DNA of 64,000 bases from NCBI GenBank assembly GCA_013350335.1, contig CM023539.1, forward strand, positions 12,710,302 to 12,774,301. The letters are read 5' to 3'. Each line of letters starts with the position of its first letter. The first letter of the stretch is position 1. This document shows, one piece after another, positions 24,701 to 35,436 of this stretch. The notes beneath the pieces are model-generated. The model was given only the letters and a program-made list of their open reading frames with translations, did not search any database and had not been told where the DNA came from. The translations under genes were made by a program, and so were the position numbers. The stretch is from Chimonanthus salicifolius (Eukaryota; Streptophyta; Magnoliopsida; Laurales; Calycanthaceae).

Positions 24701-25350
24701 GATATTAAGATAGACACGTTTAGGTGAGTTATGTTGTGGTGTTCGTGTCTATGTTGTTTATGTGATGTTGAATGGTGTTGGATATTCCGTCTTTTTATTG
24801 AATATTATTGTATGTGGGTTTCCTATTATTTATTTGTACTCCTACTGAGCTGATGATCCATGGGCAAGTGAGGCTCACTCCCTAACAGTTTTTCAGGTGA
24901 TAGCTGAGAAGTAACGATTCAACTCTCGGAGGTGATGACGTAGTACAGAGTCAAGGATGGATATTTAATTTCTTAGCATAGTTGTGGATTCATGCGATTG
25001 AATTTATTTATTTGGTAATATTCATTTTTGAGACTTGATTAGTTTATTTGAATAAATTGAGAACTTTGAGGATATCATTTTTTTTTATTTTATGGAATGG
25101 GTTGTGAGTAGTGAGATTAGATTTGATGTTGATAATAGATATTCTTTATTTTATATTGTGGATGACGTCGGAATTCGTGCGATGCATTAAGATGGGGCAT
25201 GAATATATATATATATATATTCATTTTCCTCAGCCACAAATCTGTGATGTAAAGCCCATTAGACGAGTTGTTGCTTTGGGTGACGCCCGTTCAGCCTACA
25301 ATTAAGCGGGCCACGACCTGTTTAGGCTGTAGAAAGGAGCGGGCGTGACA
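21702..25350 (+). mobile_element. long solo LTR (inner 1), 3.65 kb
   Basis: Starts TGTGATGACCCGGCG and ends GGGCGTGACA. A 5-bp target duplication, CAAGC, flanks it (21697-21701 and 25351-25355). No internal region is present. The open frame at 22120-22470 lies in the transcribed-leader-like C/T-rich part of the LTR and has no protein motif. Several segments match inner LTR 2 in the same order, for example GAAAACAAATTATCAACTTAG-type blocks near 21940 and 26560 and the GTGTGGGCC block near 22120 and 26881. The two are therefore related families or subfamilies. Confidence 0.85.
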
Positions 25351-25375
25351 CAAGCTACCCCAACTCTTTCTTCCT

Positions 25376-25600
25376 TGTGGCACAACCCTCTACGTGCACT
25401 TCTAGATGAGGCTTAATATCTCATCGTCCATTACACTATAGCATGGCACGAATCCCAATGTGCACTTGTATGCATGGTTTAGCATCTCATCATCTATTCA
25501 CCAATGAGTGGCACAAATCCCCACGTGCACTTTTGCACATGGTTTAGCATTTCATCCTATGCATGGCACGTCTCCGTGTGCACTTCTACACATAGTACAA
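25376..25600. repeat. minisatellite in the outer LTR, unit about 70 bp
   Basis: About three units carry the pattern TGGCACGAATCCCAATGTGC, ACTTGTATGCATGGTTTAGC and ATCTCATC, with variants at 25450, 25510 and 25565. It belongs to the outer minus-strand LTR. Confidence 0.7.
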
Positions 25601-25624
25601 CTCTTACTCTCGGACTAACAAGTC

Positions 25625-25845
25625 ATGTGTCACGATGACTACTCATGTCCTTCTACGCTTCCCCCCACTCGGGATGGCGTGTCACGGTGTCAAAGTGTAT
25701 CCTTCGACGTAACTTGTGTATCGAAACGAGAAATGTGTCACGATGACTACTCGTGTCCTTTTACGCTTCTCCCCACTAGGGATGCGGTGTCAGAGTGCCA
25801 GAGCGTGCCCTTCAACGTATCTGCAATTCCGGGAAACCACAACTG
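25625..25845. repeat. tandem duplication of about 110 bp in the outer LTR
   Basis: Two copies, each starting TGTGTCACGATGACTACTC or TGTCACGATGACTACTCATG and running through TACGCTTC-CCCACT to CCTTC-ACGTA (25627-25710 and 25735-25820). It encodes no recognisable protein although it is open in one frame. Confidence 0.75.
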
Positions 25846-26345
25846 ATGCCCGTCCATCATACACACATCCTACCCAATCAACACCTCCCATCAGTCTCCA
25901 CACTTAACACATTCCACCATTCAATCCACCCATGACACATTTTACATGTGCTAAGCATGTTCTTTAACAAGTGCATCCCCCCATGTGTTATGCATGTAAT
26001 TTAATTAAACACAACATGCATTCCATGCACAAATTTACATGTCTCATGCTCACACATCTCATTGAATCCCACACATGCTTCTACATGTTCCATGCACAAT
26101 CATATTCTATAACACATACTCAATTTCATAAATTTGAACATAAATCATTCAACCCATTTCATACATGTAATCATAAGGGTCCAACAGGGTAGAAACAACT
26201 CTTTGTCTTTAGGGCACATTCAGCCCCACTCGTCTTTGTCCAACACTTTCACCCTTACAACATCACTTTTCATGCTGGCTCAGCTTACCCGCATTACATC
26301 ACATCACATCAAGTATTCACACACCACATACATATGCACTTTCAC

Positions 26346-29300
26346 TGTAAGGACCCGACCCGGGGTACCAGGTCAGTAGTGATTGGTAATATTAATTTAG
26401 AAAATTATCTTAGTTTAAATTGATTTATTAGTTAATTTGATAAATTTATGTGGGGCATATACAATTCAATTTAGGGATTGAATATTAGACCCCGATTTCA
26501 CACACTTACCTCTCAATGAGAGTTTAAAAATTTATCCCTTTCAAATTAAATTAAGGGAATGGAAAACAAATTATCAACTTAGATTTTAATTCCCCTAAGT
26601 TAGAATCTCGATTGGAAATATTCAATTAAGAATGTGAAATCAATAAATAAATTCCAATTTTAAGTGTCTAGAATTTAATCGATGATTGACAAAATTAATA
26701 AAAGAGAAATAAATGACAATTTATTAAAATCAATAATTTAAAGGGACCCACCATCTATAATTGAACTAACCATAGGAGTTAATTTTATAAAAAAACAATT
26801 CATTTTGAAAGTTTTCAGTTGAAGTTTATTTTAGAAAAAAAAGTTGTAAATAGGTGTCATAGGGATTTTGCCCAAAATCGTGTGGGCCTTTTAAGACACA
26901 CACCCCTTTTGTTTCATTTATTTTTCCCTAAGTCTTCCTTATCTTTCTAGAATCCCCAAACTCAAGATAGAAAATAAAACCCATATGGGTTTCCTTTCAT
27001 TCTCTCCTTATGTCTTCCTTATCCACCGTATTCATTGGGAAAAGTTTCCCAAACGTTCTTCTCCCTTTCCTTTCTTGTTGGGGACTCAAATCCCTAAAAT
27101 ACCTCTCCGAAACGGAAGCAACAAGCCAACTTGATTCACTACAAATCCATGCGATGGCTGCTGGATTCTTCTCTTACCTTCGATTTTCATCGGTATCTCT
27201 CTCCCTCTTGAGTTCTCGTTCGAGCAGTAGAGTTCCGGACCAGCGTGGTTGCTCCAGAAGCTTCTCTTGGTTACAGGTATGTATCTACTTCTCAGTTTCC
27301 ATTTCCTTTCTTCTTCTGCTTGTTTCTCTTTCCTTGTTGCTGCAACTCGAACCATGTAGAGCTTCTGTCAATCGAATCTTACTGATTTCGTGATCACCGT
27401 GCATCAGCCCAGAAATTGTTCTTAATTTAGGACTGATCTTAGTCCCCTTTGCTGCCAGCACCCTGACCAGTTTTTCTCTCCTCCCAAAGTATTCTTTTGT
27501 TTGTTTAAAATTAAGTAAGTATGTTGGAAAATAGTGAATTAAACAAATGTTCAGAATTCTCCCATACTCAATCAGTTTCACATATTCTCCTATTTTAATG
27601 TTACAGTATTTTATTATTTTATTTAAAACTAGTTACTTATTAGTGATTGTTCTGGTTCATATATTTGAGCAAATTGGAAAAGTAGGAAGTAATAAAATCA
27701 ATACCCATATTTCTCCCAGCCTCAATCAGTTTTACATATTCTTTATTTTAATATTTGCAGTATATTAATTTGTTTTGTTCAAAACCATATGTAAAGATAT
27801 ATGTATTTACTGGTTTATAATTTTAAATCTTTAGTTACAGTTATTACCTTAAGGCTTTCTTATATGCTTACGTAAACTGGAAATGGTTTGAAATCTGATG
27901 CTAAAATCGTGTACTGTATAAATTTATATATATACTCTATCCTTTAAAACCCAAGCCAGGCTCTGCTGGTGAAGTTTCATTTGCTTCCCTTGTTTTCAAA
28001 CTATACAAATTGGTTTTCATCCATAATTTTTATGTGCTTAAAAACAACTCTGGAGTTGTGTTCTCTTCTGAAAAGTTTTTGGAACCTGATCTGTTCCTAA
28101 GTTTTATGCACATATGTTTTCTTATTATCTACAGCATGTTGTTACTTTGGTTTGAAACCCAAATCCACAGATCTGAGACCAATCCTTGACATCAGATTTC
28201 ATTCTCCCTTAATCTCTATTCCTTGTAATCATTTCAATTGATTATTCATTCAACTTTTTACTTGGCGTTTTACTGCCCTCTCAGCTGATTCTTTCTTGAG
28301 CTACTTCCTCATTCAGGTTGATTTTGAAAGCAGATTATTTATTAGTTTTGAACTTATTATTCATTTGCCTTATTTTAGTGTAAACAGTTTGAAGCATTTA
28401 AGAACCCGAAATCTATTCATAGCCTTGATCTTAGAGTAACCGGTAGAGTATAGTTGGGGCAGCAACTTATATTCACGCATATTTGATGTAGAAGTCTCAA
28501 GAGGCTCATTAATCACAATATTAATTACAGTTGGAACTCTTAAAATATTATTCGTAGAAAATCTTGGATTACAAGGCTAATCATCACGTGGAAGCTACGT
28601 GGACTTCCCATTCGTAATACGAAAACTTTTAGGTGAGGGAAACAATTCACTACATACCATGTATTCATATAATCTTCTATTTGATGGTGTGCAATAAAAA
28701 ATATTTCATTGTTTTGTATATTATGAATATAATTGTTGGATCTAGAAAAGACTGGATGCATGTTAATGATTGTTATAATTCCGTGCTCACTCATAATAGT
28801 GTAAGGGGGATTTAAGTTAAATATTCTATTGGCCGTGAGGGGATCCAGTCCCCCCGGAATGTGGAATCTAACCATAAATGTATTGAAAGATCCAATGATT
28901 TTATATTCATAGATTAATGATTAATTGTATGGTATTGTTGAATTTCAATATTGAGTGTACATGTTTGAATGTTGGTCTATATGATTCAAATCATTATGAT
29001 GCTTGGATTATTGCTACGTTTATTTCAAGATATATGCATGTTATAGCAAATGAGATATCGATTATGATGTAATAATCTGCTTAGAATGGAGATCATAATT
29101 CTATAAGTATGTCATGATTAATTAAACATGTTAAATTGGCATTGAGCATAGCATTCCCATATTCATAGCATTGGGTATGAGGGTGCGATCCATGATTGTC
29201 ATGAAGACCACGACGGTGGTAGTGTTGTTAACCTCACTTGAAGTGGGAAGACCATTATGGTAGAAGAGGTGTGATATCCGTGACAAGTCATGAGGGCTGT

Positions 29301-30088
29301 TATTTGGTGGTAGGTTGTGTTATCCTCACTTTATGTGGGAAGGCCATTATGGCGATGTTGTGTTATCCTCGATTCATCGGGAAAGCCACCAAATATCAGT
29401 AAATGTAATAATGGGCTGGAATATGGTATTTGGAATTGAGCATTACATTTTACAAAGGCATGAGCATGTAATAAACTGTTATTCTCGCTTATTTGAAATA
29501 TCATTGAGGAAATAGGAATATCATACGCTATGTTTGTGTTATTGTTTTATTCACTGGGCATGTAGTTCATCCCTTATATTGCAGACAATCCCTTAGACTT
29601 GGGTCTGAACGATAATCACAACTGAGCTTAGAAGACGAAGAGTCGATGAAGAATTCATAGAAACGCTTAGTTAGTGCAGAATTTATTATTTAGATTATAA
29701 GTTGGTTGTTTATTTGATTTGAGACTTTGAGAAAGTTGTTCATTCGTTTATTTTTTTAATTTTGTGGAAACTTGGATAATAAATTCAAGTATAGATTAAT
29801 TTTGAGAATGCTTTAATTTGATTGTCATGGGAATGTGAGTAAATGATGCGTTTAGAAATTTTTATGTGAGTGATTTTTATCCATTTAAGTTATTTGGAAG
29901 CTCAAATGAGATGTTGAGTCTTCTAGCAGGTTGTGGACTTGAGGAATCTTGGTGGCTTGTGAATGTAATTATGTTTGTTTTGAATTTAGCCTCAGATTTT
30001 TTATGTAAAACCCGTTTAGGACAGTAGGTGATGTAATTTTGTATAATCAGATCACGCCCATTTAGGTGTTGAAAGGCGGGGTGTGACA
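26346..30088 (+). mobile_element. long solo LTR (inner 2), 3.74 kb
   Basis: Starts TGTAAGGACCCGACCC and ends GGGGTGTGACA. A perfect 5-bp target duplication, TTCAC, flanks it (26341-26345 and 30089-30093). The frame at 27010-27393 and its antisense partners are chance frames in the C/T-rich 5' part. No gag-pol, primer-binding site or polypurine tract is present. It is related to inner LTR 1 by shared ordered blocks. Confidence 0.87.
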
Positions 30089-31165
30089 TTCACATATCAT
30101 GTTCAAGTATATCGTCATGTGTCCTCATTCACATCTTTCAAATGCATCATTTGACATACCATAGCATCCTTATTATAGCATCCAAACATATTGCATACAT
30201 CACAATTAAATCCAAACAAGTAAGCTAGGGTAGAGTTTCCTCACTTAGTAATCCAATGACGCGTTTGGGTCAAAACCCCAAACTCTCAACACTCAATTTC
30301 ATTAACATGAGGGAAATTTCACCATTTCCCCCAAATTCCTTTAATTTCATGAGTCTCATTTAAGCAATTCACCCTAATTGAAGTTTAGCCCCCAATTTAA
30401 TTGGCCAACACCCCTCTCCACAAGTTTAGGGTTCATCTATACACAAATTAAAGCCTCTATTTCTCAAATTTCTCTCCAATTTCGAATCTCTCCATTAAAA
30501 GTTGGTCCCCCTGACAACATCACCTCTTCTCAAATCTCAACTCATTGCATCACTTTAGAGGAAAATATGAGTTGGGGGAAAGAGTATTTACCTCAAAGGA
30601 GTGAAACCCGGAGGGAAGGGAGACACCTCAAGCAAAAGTCCTTAGATTTGGGCGAGTTGAGGTGATTAAACCCCTCTCCAAGCTCATGCAAGGGAAAAGA
30701 GGGAGAAGAGGAGGGAGAAAGGGTTCTTCCAAGTGATTTTCGGTTGAAAACGAAGAGGAATGTCTCTCTCACATTGGGGCTTTAATACCCATTTCAAAAT
30801 CCGTGATATCCGATATTTAACTATCAGAACTCTGATATTTAACTATCAGACCTCCAACACTTCCATATTGGACTTCCGATACTGCTCGGCAACAGTGGCT
30901 AATTCTAGAATTTCTGCTCTCGAGTTTGAGTTTTGATAGTCCCCTATCAGAACTCCGATACTGTCGGACTTTCAACACTTCTATATCAACACTCCGATAC
31001 TGTTGTAATTCATAGGCTTTTCCTCCAAACCACTCTTTTGGAAATTTGGGGTCCCCCAGTTTAGTCAAAAGCGTGAGAAAATACACTCTCACATTGATTC
31101 TCACACGTACACCCATGAAATTTCTCAAAACACAAATTAAATAAGGGTTGGGTCATCACATAGTG

Positions 31166-32790
31166 TTTTACAAAAATTATTTACAATGTTGTCATCCTTA
31201 GATAGTTGGTATGCGTCACCTACTTAAATTCAAATACATCTCATCTATTGAGTACATAAAAAAAAATAGTTGCCACATACTTTGCAAAATAGACCACAAC
31301 TGGCTACATAGTTACCTTTGGGACCACCTCTTATGCAAAGAATCCTCTCACTTTTCTCTCTCCTAAACACATGGGTCGTATAAAATTAGTATTTGAGCAT
31401 GCAAACACCTTAAATGGGTCTTTGGGTCTATATGCTATGTTTACACGCTTTAATTTCATGAATTTAGTGGTCTTTTGAAGAGATATTCTCCATCTTTGAG
31501 CTCATCAAAATTCACAAAATATTGTAGGACTAATTGAACAATTTTTTCATACATATCTTCATTGATATCTCCATTATAGTTTATACCATTGATCGTTAGT
31601 GTTCCATACAATAGGGATATCCTTACAAGAAGTTAAAGCACAACAATAATTCTCTAAAGTTTTGGACCAACTTTTATGCATAGCTTAAAAACTTGAAATT
31701 TGAAGTCGACAAAAAAAATCTATTAATTAGAGTGAGTTTTTAGATTTAACTTGAAAAAATTTAGTAAAATAATTTGAAATCACTATGGAGTCGAGTTAAT
31801 TAGGACCATCTTTTTTTTTAGGGCATTATCATAGGATATCACCATCTTGGAGGTGATACTAATCTTCACGTATATACGAAGACACTCAAAAGCCTCTTGT
31901 ATTAAGATAAACTCAGGAGGATTCAAATATGAGACTTTAATCTAATCTTAGAGCGTTAAGTCAAGTGAGCAACCTATATAGTTTAACTAGGATTGACTTG
32001 TCCAAGTTTTTACAAAATTTTAACTTATACTTTTGAGAGATTTGACTAGCCATTTCCCTAAGAGAAGCTAATCATCTTTGATGTCGTAATATCTTTTTGT
32101 CATAAATGATTAAAATAATAATATATAATAAATAGATTTTAAAGTCTAAAATTAAGATAGATTATAGAAATCACTAATCATTTAAAATCAAAATTATAGA
32201 ATTAAAAAGTGAGATTTTAGTCAACTGATATTGATAACAATGTTCAGTTGTAAACTAGTTTGTATGAAATTTAGTGCAAATTTTGATGTGTAAGACCAAC
32301 AATCGATCCAATAGATCCATTCTCGCTCTCACACTAACTTACTCGAATACACCCATATCTAATTTGACTTTTAAAATTCATCAATTTAATATGACGAATT
32401 TCTACTATTAGATAATATAAACTTTTATAGATCTTAAAAAATATAATTGAATAAAGATAAAATTTTACAGATCTTATATACATATCAAAATCTTTTAAAA
32501 GACTGATTCATATAGCGTCACGTGAGATCATTGAGCTATTTACACTAAAATTTGGTTGGTGCATTCTAGTTTATGAGCGATTGCTAGTACTGATATCATG
32601 TTTTACATGATGAATAAAAAATATGTTACTAAAAAATAAAAATATGAGATTTAATTAAAATTGACCACTGTTAGAGACACTCTAAGGATAGCCTCCATCC
32701 AAGATAACAACAATTAAATATAATTTTGACTTTAAATTGATAGAAAAAAGAAATACCTTTCACATTTTGCTTAAGGTAGAATTTTGACAC
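31166..32790. other. AT-rich intergenic, no gene seen
   Basis: No coding signal. Short motifs recur (AATTGACC, GAGTTAATTAG), but I find no element ends. Confidence 0.5.
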
Positions 32791-32976
32791 GAGTGTTTTG
32801 TGTATATAGACACGAGTTGTACTATATTTTTCACTTTTCCCTTAAAAATCGGCTTGCTGAACTAGTGATTCTAGTGTTATAAGGGTTCGTCAAGCCGATT
32901 CAGAGAGTTTGGTAAGCCGATTCCCAAAGGCAAAATAGGAAACACAATAAAACTCGTGTACGTATACACAATCCTC
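32791..32976. mobile_element. MITE, 186 bp
   Basis: The left end reads GAGTGTTTTGTGTATATAGA followed by CACGAGTT. The reverse complement of the right end reads GAGGATTGTGTATACGTACA followed by CGAGTT. Inboard there is a second inverted pair around CGGCTTGC and CAAGCCG. It is non-coding. The target duplication is not clear, and the superfamily is unassigned. It lies about 390 bases upstream of the UAP start codon. Confidence 0.6.
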
Positions 32977-33299
32977 CCTTGGCCTTTGCTTAAAAATTAA
33001 AAATAATTAATTAAAAATTAATAAACATCTTTTTAATATAATAACTTGAGGGAGTTTTTGTTGTTTCTGAGACTGCACTGGCTCCAGGGTGGCCTAACCA
33101 GAGTGGGTCCGTTGGATAGCGCAATAAGTGACATCTGATGAACATTGGAATAACAATTCCAAAAAATTCCACACAAATAAGAAATTCCAAGCCACCAAAC
33201 AGGGCCCATCATGTCTCATTTCTCAAATCTCAATCCCATGAAAATAGAAAAAACCCCGTTTCAAAACCTCCCTTGAGTTTACTCTTGGATGTGAGTTAG

Positions 33300-33364
33300 C
33301 TTGCTTCCTTCCTTCCCTCCTTTCTTCCTTCCTCTGTTATTGGTTTTTTGAGAGAAAGAGAGAG
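33300..33364 (+). promoter_or_regulatory. CT-rich 5' leader of the UAP gene
   Basis: A pyrimidine tract (CTTCCTTCCTTCCCTCC and similar) runs to about 33340, then AGAGAAAGAGAGAG immediately precedes the ATG at 33365. CT/GA-rich leaders are common in constitutively expressed plant genes. No clear TATA box is visible in the 200 bases upstream. Confidence 0.4.
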
Positions 33365-34063
33365 ATGAAAGAGATAGGATTCGAGAGGAATGCGTCGTCG
33401 CCTTCTCCACCTCCTCAAGCGCTGCTGGAGAGGCTCAAGGACTATGGTCAAGAGGACGCTTTTGCTCTTTGGGATGAGCTCTCCCCCGAAGAACGTGACC
33501 TCCTCGTCAAGGACATTGAGGTCATTTCTCTCTCCCCCTCCCCGTCGGGATCTACCCTTTTCTCTTCAGATCACATCACCCAATTGCCATTTCAAGTTTT
33601 CAACCCCCCAATAATTCAAACCAATTTTTTTTTCTGTTACTTCTTTTTAATTTTCTTCATTTCTGTAGCCTTTGTCTTCTTGAAGAGGAATTTGTTCTGT
33701 TTGATTCGATTTGTTGGTTTTTTTTTCTTATGAAATTCAGAGCTTGGATCTTCCCAGAGTGGATCGGATCATTCGGTGCTCACTTGGATCTCAAGGTGAT
33801 TTGGGTCTCCTTTTTATCTTTTTATTTTCTTTGACAGTTGCACAATTGGAATGCTTTTGGGGGTTGTCATTTTCTTGAGACTTAAACCATTTTTTTTTTT
33901 AATTATAACAGGGGTCCCAGTGCCTGTGATTGAGCCGGTGCCGGAGGCTAGTGTCTCGACAGTGGAAGAGCGGACTCCAGAAGAAAGAGAGAGATGGTGG
34001 AAAATGGGGCTCAAGGCTATCTCTGAAGGAAAGCTGGCTGTCTTGCTTCTCTCTGGTGGCCAG
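33365..34063 (+). CDS. UDP-N-acetylglucosamine pyrophosphorylase, 5' exons only
   Basis: UAP joins UTP and GlcNAc-1-phosphate to make UDP-GlcNAc in the cytosol, for N-glycans, GPI anchors and O-GlcNAc. Exons: 33365-33520, 33741-33795, 33912-34063, with GT-AG borders and consistent phases, giving 121 residues. The N-terminus has PPQALLERLKDYGQEDAFAL and WDELSPEERDLLVKDIE, the UAP N-terminal helical region. Exon 2 gives SLDLPRVDRIIRCSLGSQ, and exon 3 gives PVPEASVSTVEERTPEERE and ends LAVLLLSGGQ. The next residues in the family are the G-T-R-L-G nucleotide-binding loop, encoded by the following exon, which I cannot find in this window. Either the intron after 34063 is very long and the rest lies in or beyond the gap at 35296, or the gene is truncated. 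Family identity is firm. Confidence 0.9.
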
Positions 34064-35295
34064 GTATATAATCATTTCTACTGCTGGTGTTACTATTAAT
34101 TATGAAGTAGTTGTCATTGTTATTATTTTATTATTATTCTTTTATAAGAATGCATTACTTTTGTTTGAATTCTTCTACATTTAATTAATTGTATATGCAG
34201 GAGAATATTTCCTTCTCAATTTGAATCTTGATAGTTAGCAGCATTACTTGTTCATATTGAATTCAGATAAGATCAATGTTACCTAACGGTTATCTGATAA
34301 GATCTAGATTCCTTTATTCTGTTAGATCTGTTTTATATTAATACGTCTATTACATATTAACTTTTCGGCAAAGGATTTGATGCTTCTTGCCTAGAACATT
34401 CATTATTATCATTGTTATTGAAAAGTTTCACCATCATTGTTGTTTTATAATATTTATCATTCTGTTTTGTGTTTATGTTCCTATGGATATTCGGTCTATG
34501 TTTTTCTCTTTTTTTTTTCATCATCATCACTCTTTTGGAGGGGCAAGAGGTGGGGGTTGAGATTTCTATACTTGTGGCTCATGTGCATGAGATCTATGAC
34601 CCTACATAGATAGGCCATTTGGGAAGTTTTGGACTCAGATGATCCTAGCTTCCAATTGGAGGACTTCATCCCATTAAATGTTGGGTAGCTGTTGGAAATT
34701 TTCTCTTATTTTTTTCAATTGCTCATTTAATAACGTATGCCTTCCAAACTGGTGCGTGAGGTCATGCAGTTGGTTTATTAATATTGATATCAGTTCAATC
34801 CCTATTTCACCCTCGAAAGCGACAAATGGATTAATGGTTTAGAAAGATCTTGTAGTTGTGTACCATCTACACAATGATGACTGCTTAATAACTAGCAGCT
34901 TAAAATATTTGCTCATTTATATTTGCATACTGTATTTCCCTCATCTTCAACATCTACTGTATGTGGTTTGTCTTATCAATTATTGACTAATATCACTTGA
35001 TCAAAGGACTGAGGAAGTGTTTATGGACCAGTCTGTAGATCTTAAAATCATTTTAAGACCAGTTTCCTTCAAGTTGTTTTGTCCCACACAGTTAATCCCA
35101 CTGTGAAGATGCTTGCTGCATACGAGACACTTCCTAAAGATGTGGCTTTTGGTTGATGTTGTTCCTTAACATAGTGGCTTGTTTTAAATTTGCTCCGATT
35201 GTTCATGAAATTAGTACTTGTTATCTTTATCAACAGTGATTTGTTGATTTCATTTTTCTTCATCAACTCAAGCGTTTCACCAAACGGATGTTATT
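34064..35295. other. UAP intron 3 or broken 3' side; no exon seen
   Basis: Starts with a good donor (CAG-GTATAT). No continuation exon can be recognised. The frame around 35090-35150 reads sensibly for about 20 codons but matches nothing I know. The region ends at the assembly gap. Confidence 0.6.
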
Positions 35296-35395
35296 NNNNN
35301 NNNNNNNNNNNNNNNNNNNNNNNNNNNNNNNNNNNNNNNNNNNNNNNNNNNNNNNNNNNNNNNNNNNNNNNNNNNNNNNNNNNNNNNNNNNNNNN
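35296..35395. other. assembly gap of 100 N
   Basis: Exactly 100 unknown bases, the usual placeholder for a gap of unknown size. The order or orientation of sequence on the two sides may not be reliable, which matters for the missing UAP exons. Confidence 0.99.
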
Positions 35396-35436
35396 GATAG
35401 CTTTTTCTTTTTGAACTCTCCCTTTCACACATCAAT

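Larger units (their letters stand above)
20855..31160 (-). mobile_element. long solo LTR (outer), interrupted by two further solo LTRs
   Basis: On the minus strand it starts TGTGATGACCCAACCC (31160) and ends TTTCGGGGCATGACA (20855), with TG...CA termini. A perfect 5-bp target duplication, TAGTG, flanks it (20850-20854 and 31161-31165). Removing the two insertions and their duplications leaves about 2.9 kb. LTRs of several kilobases with TGTGATGACCC starts are typical of chromovirus Tekay/Del-type Ty3 elements; that family call is by resemblance only. No primer-binding site, gag or pol is present, as expected after LTR-LTR recombination. Confidence 0.85.

Noticed and set aside
25625..25845. 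Regular repeats that might suggest a CRISPR-like array
   Set aside because: Units are long, adjacent and diverged with no spacers, and the host is a plant nucleus. They are LTR minisatellites.
27010..27393. 127-codon open frame with hydrophobic serine/leucine text
   Set aside because: Same position and composition effect in solo LTR inner 2, with overlapping frames on the other strand. Not a gene.
35069..35266. Possible continuation exon of UAP near 35090-35150
   Set aside because: The short readable stretch does not match the expected G-T-R-L-G loop or any later UAP block that I know, and it lacks good splice sites.
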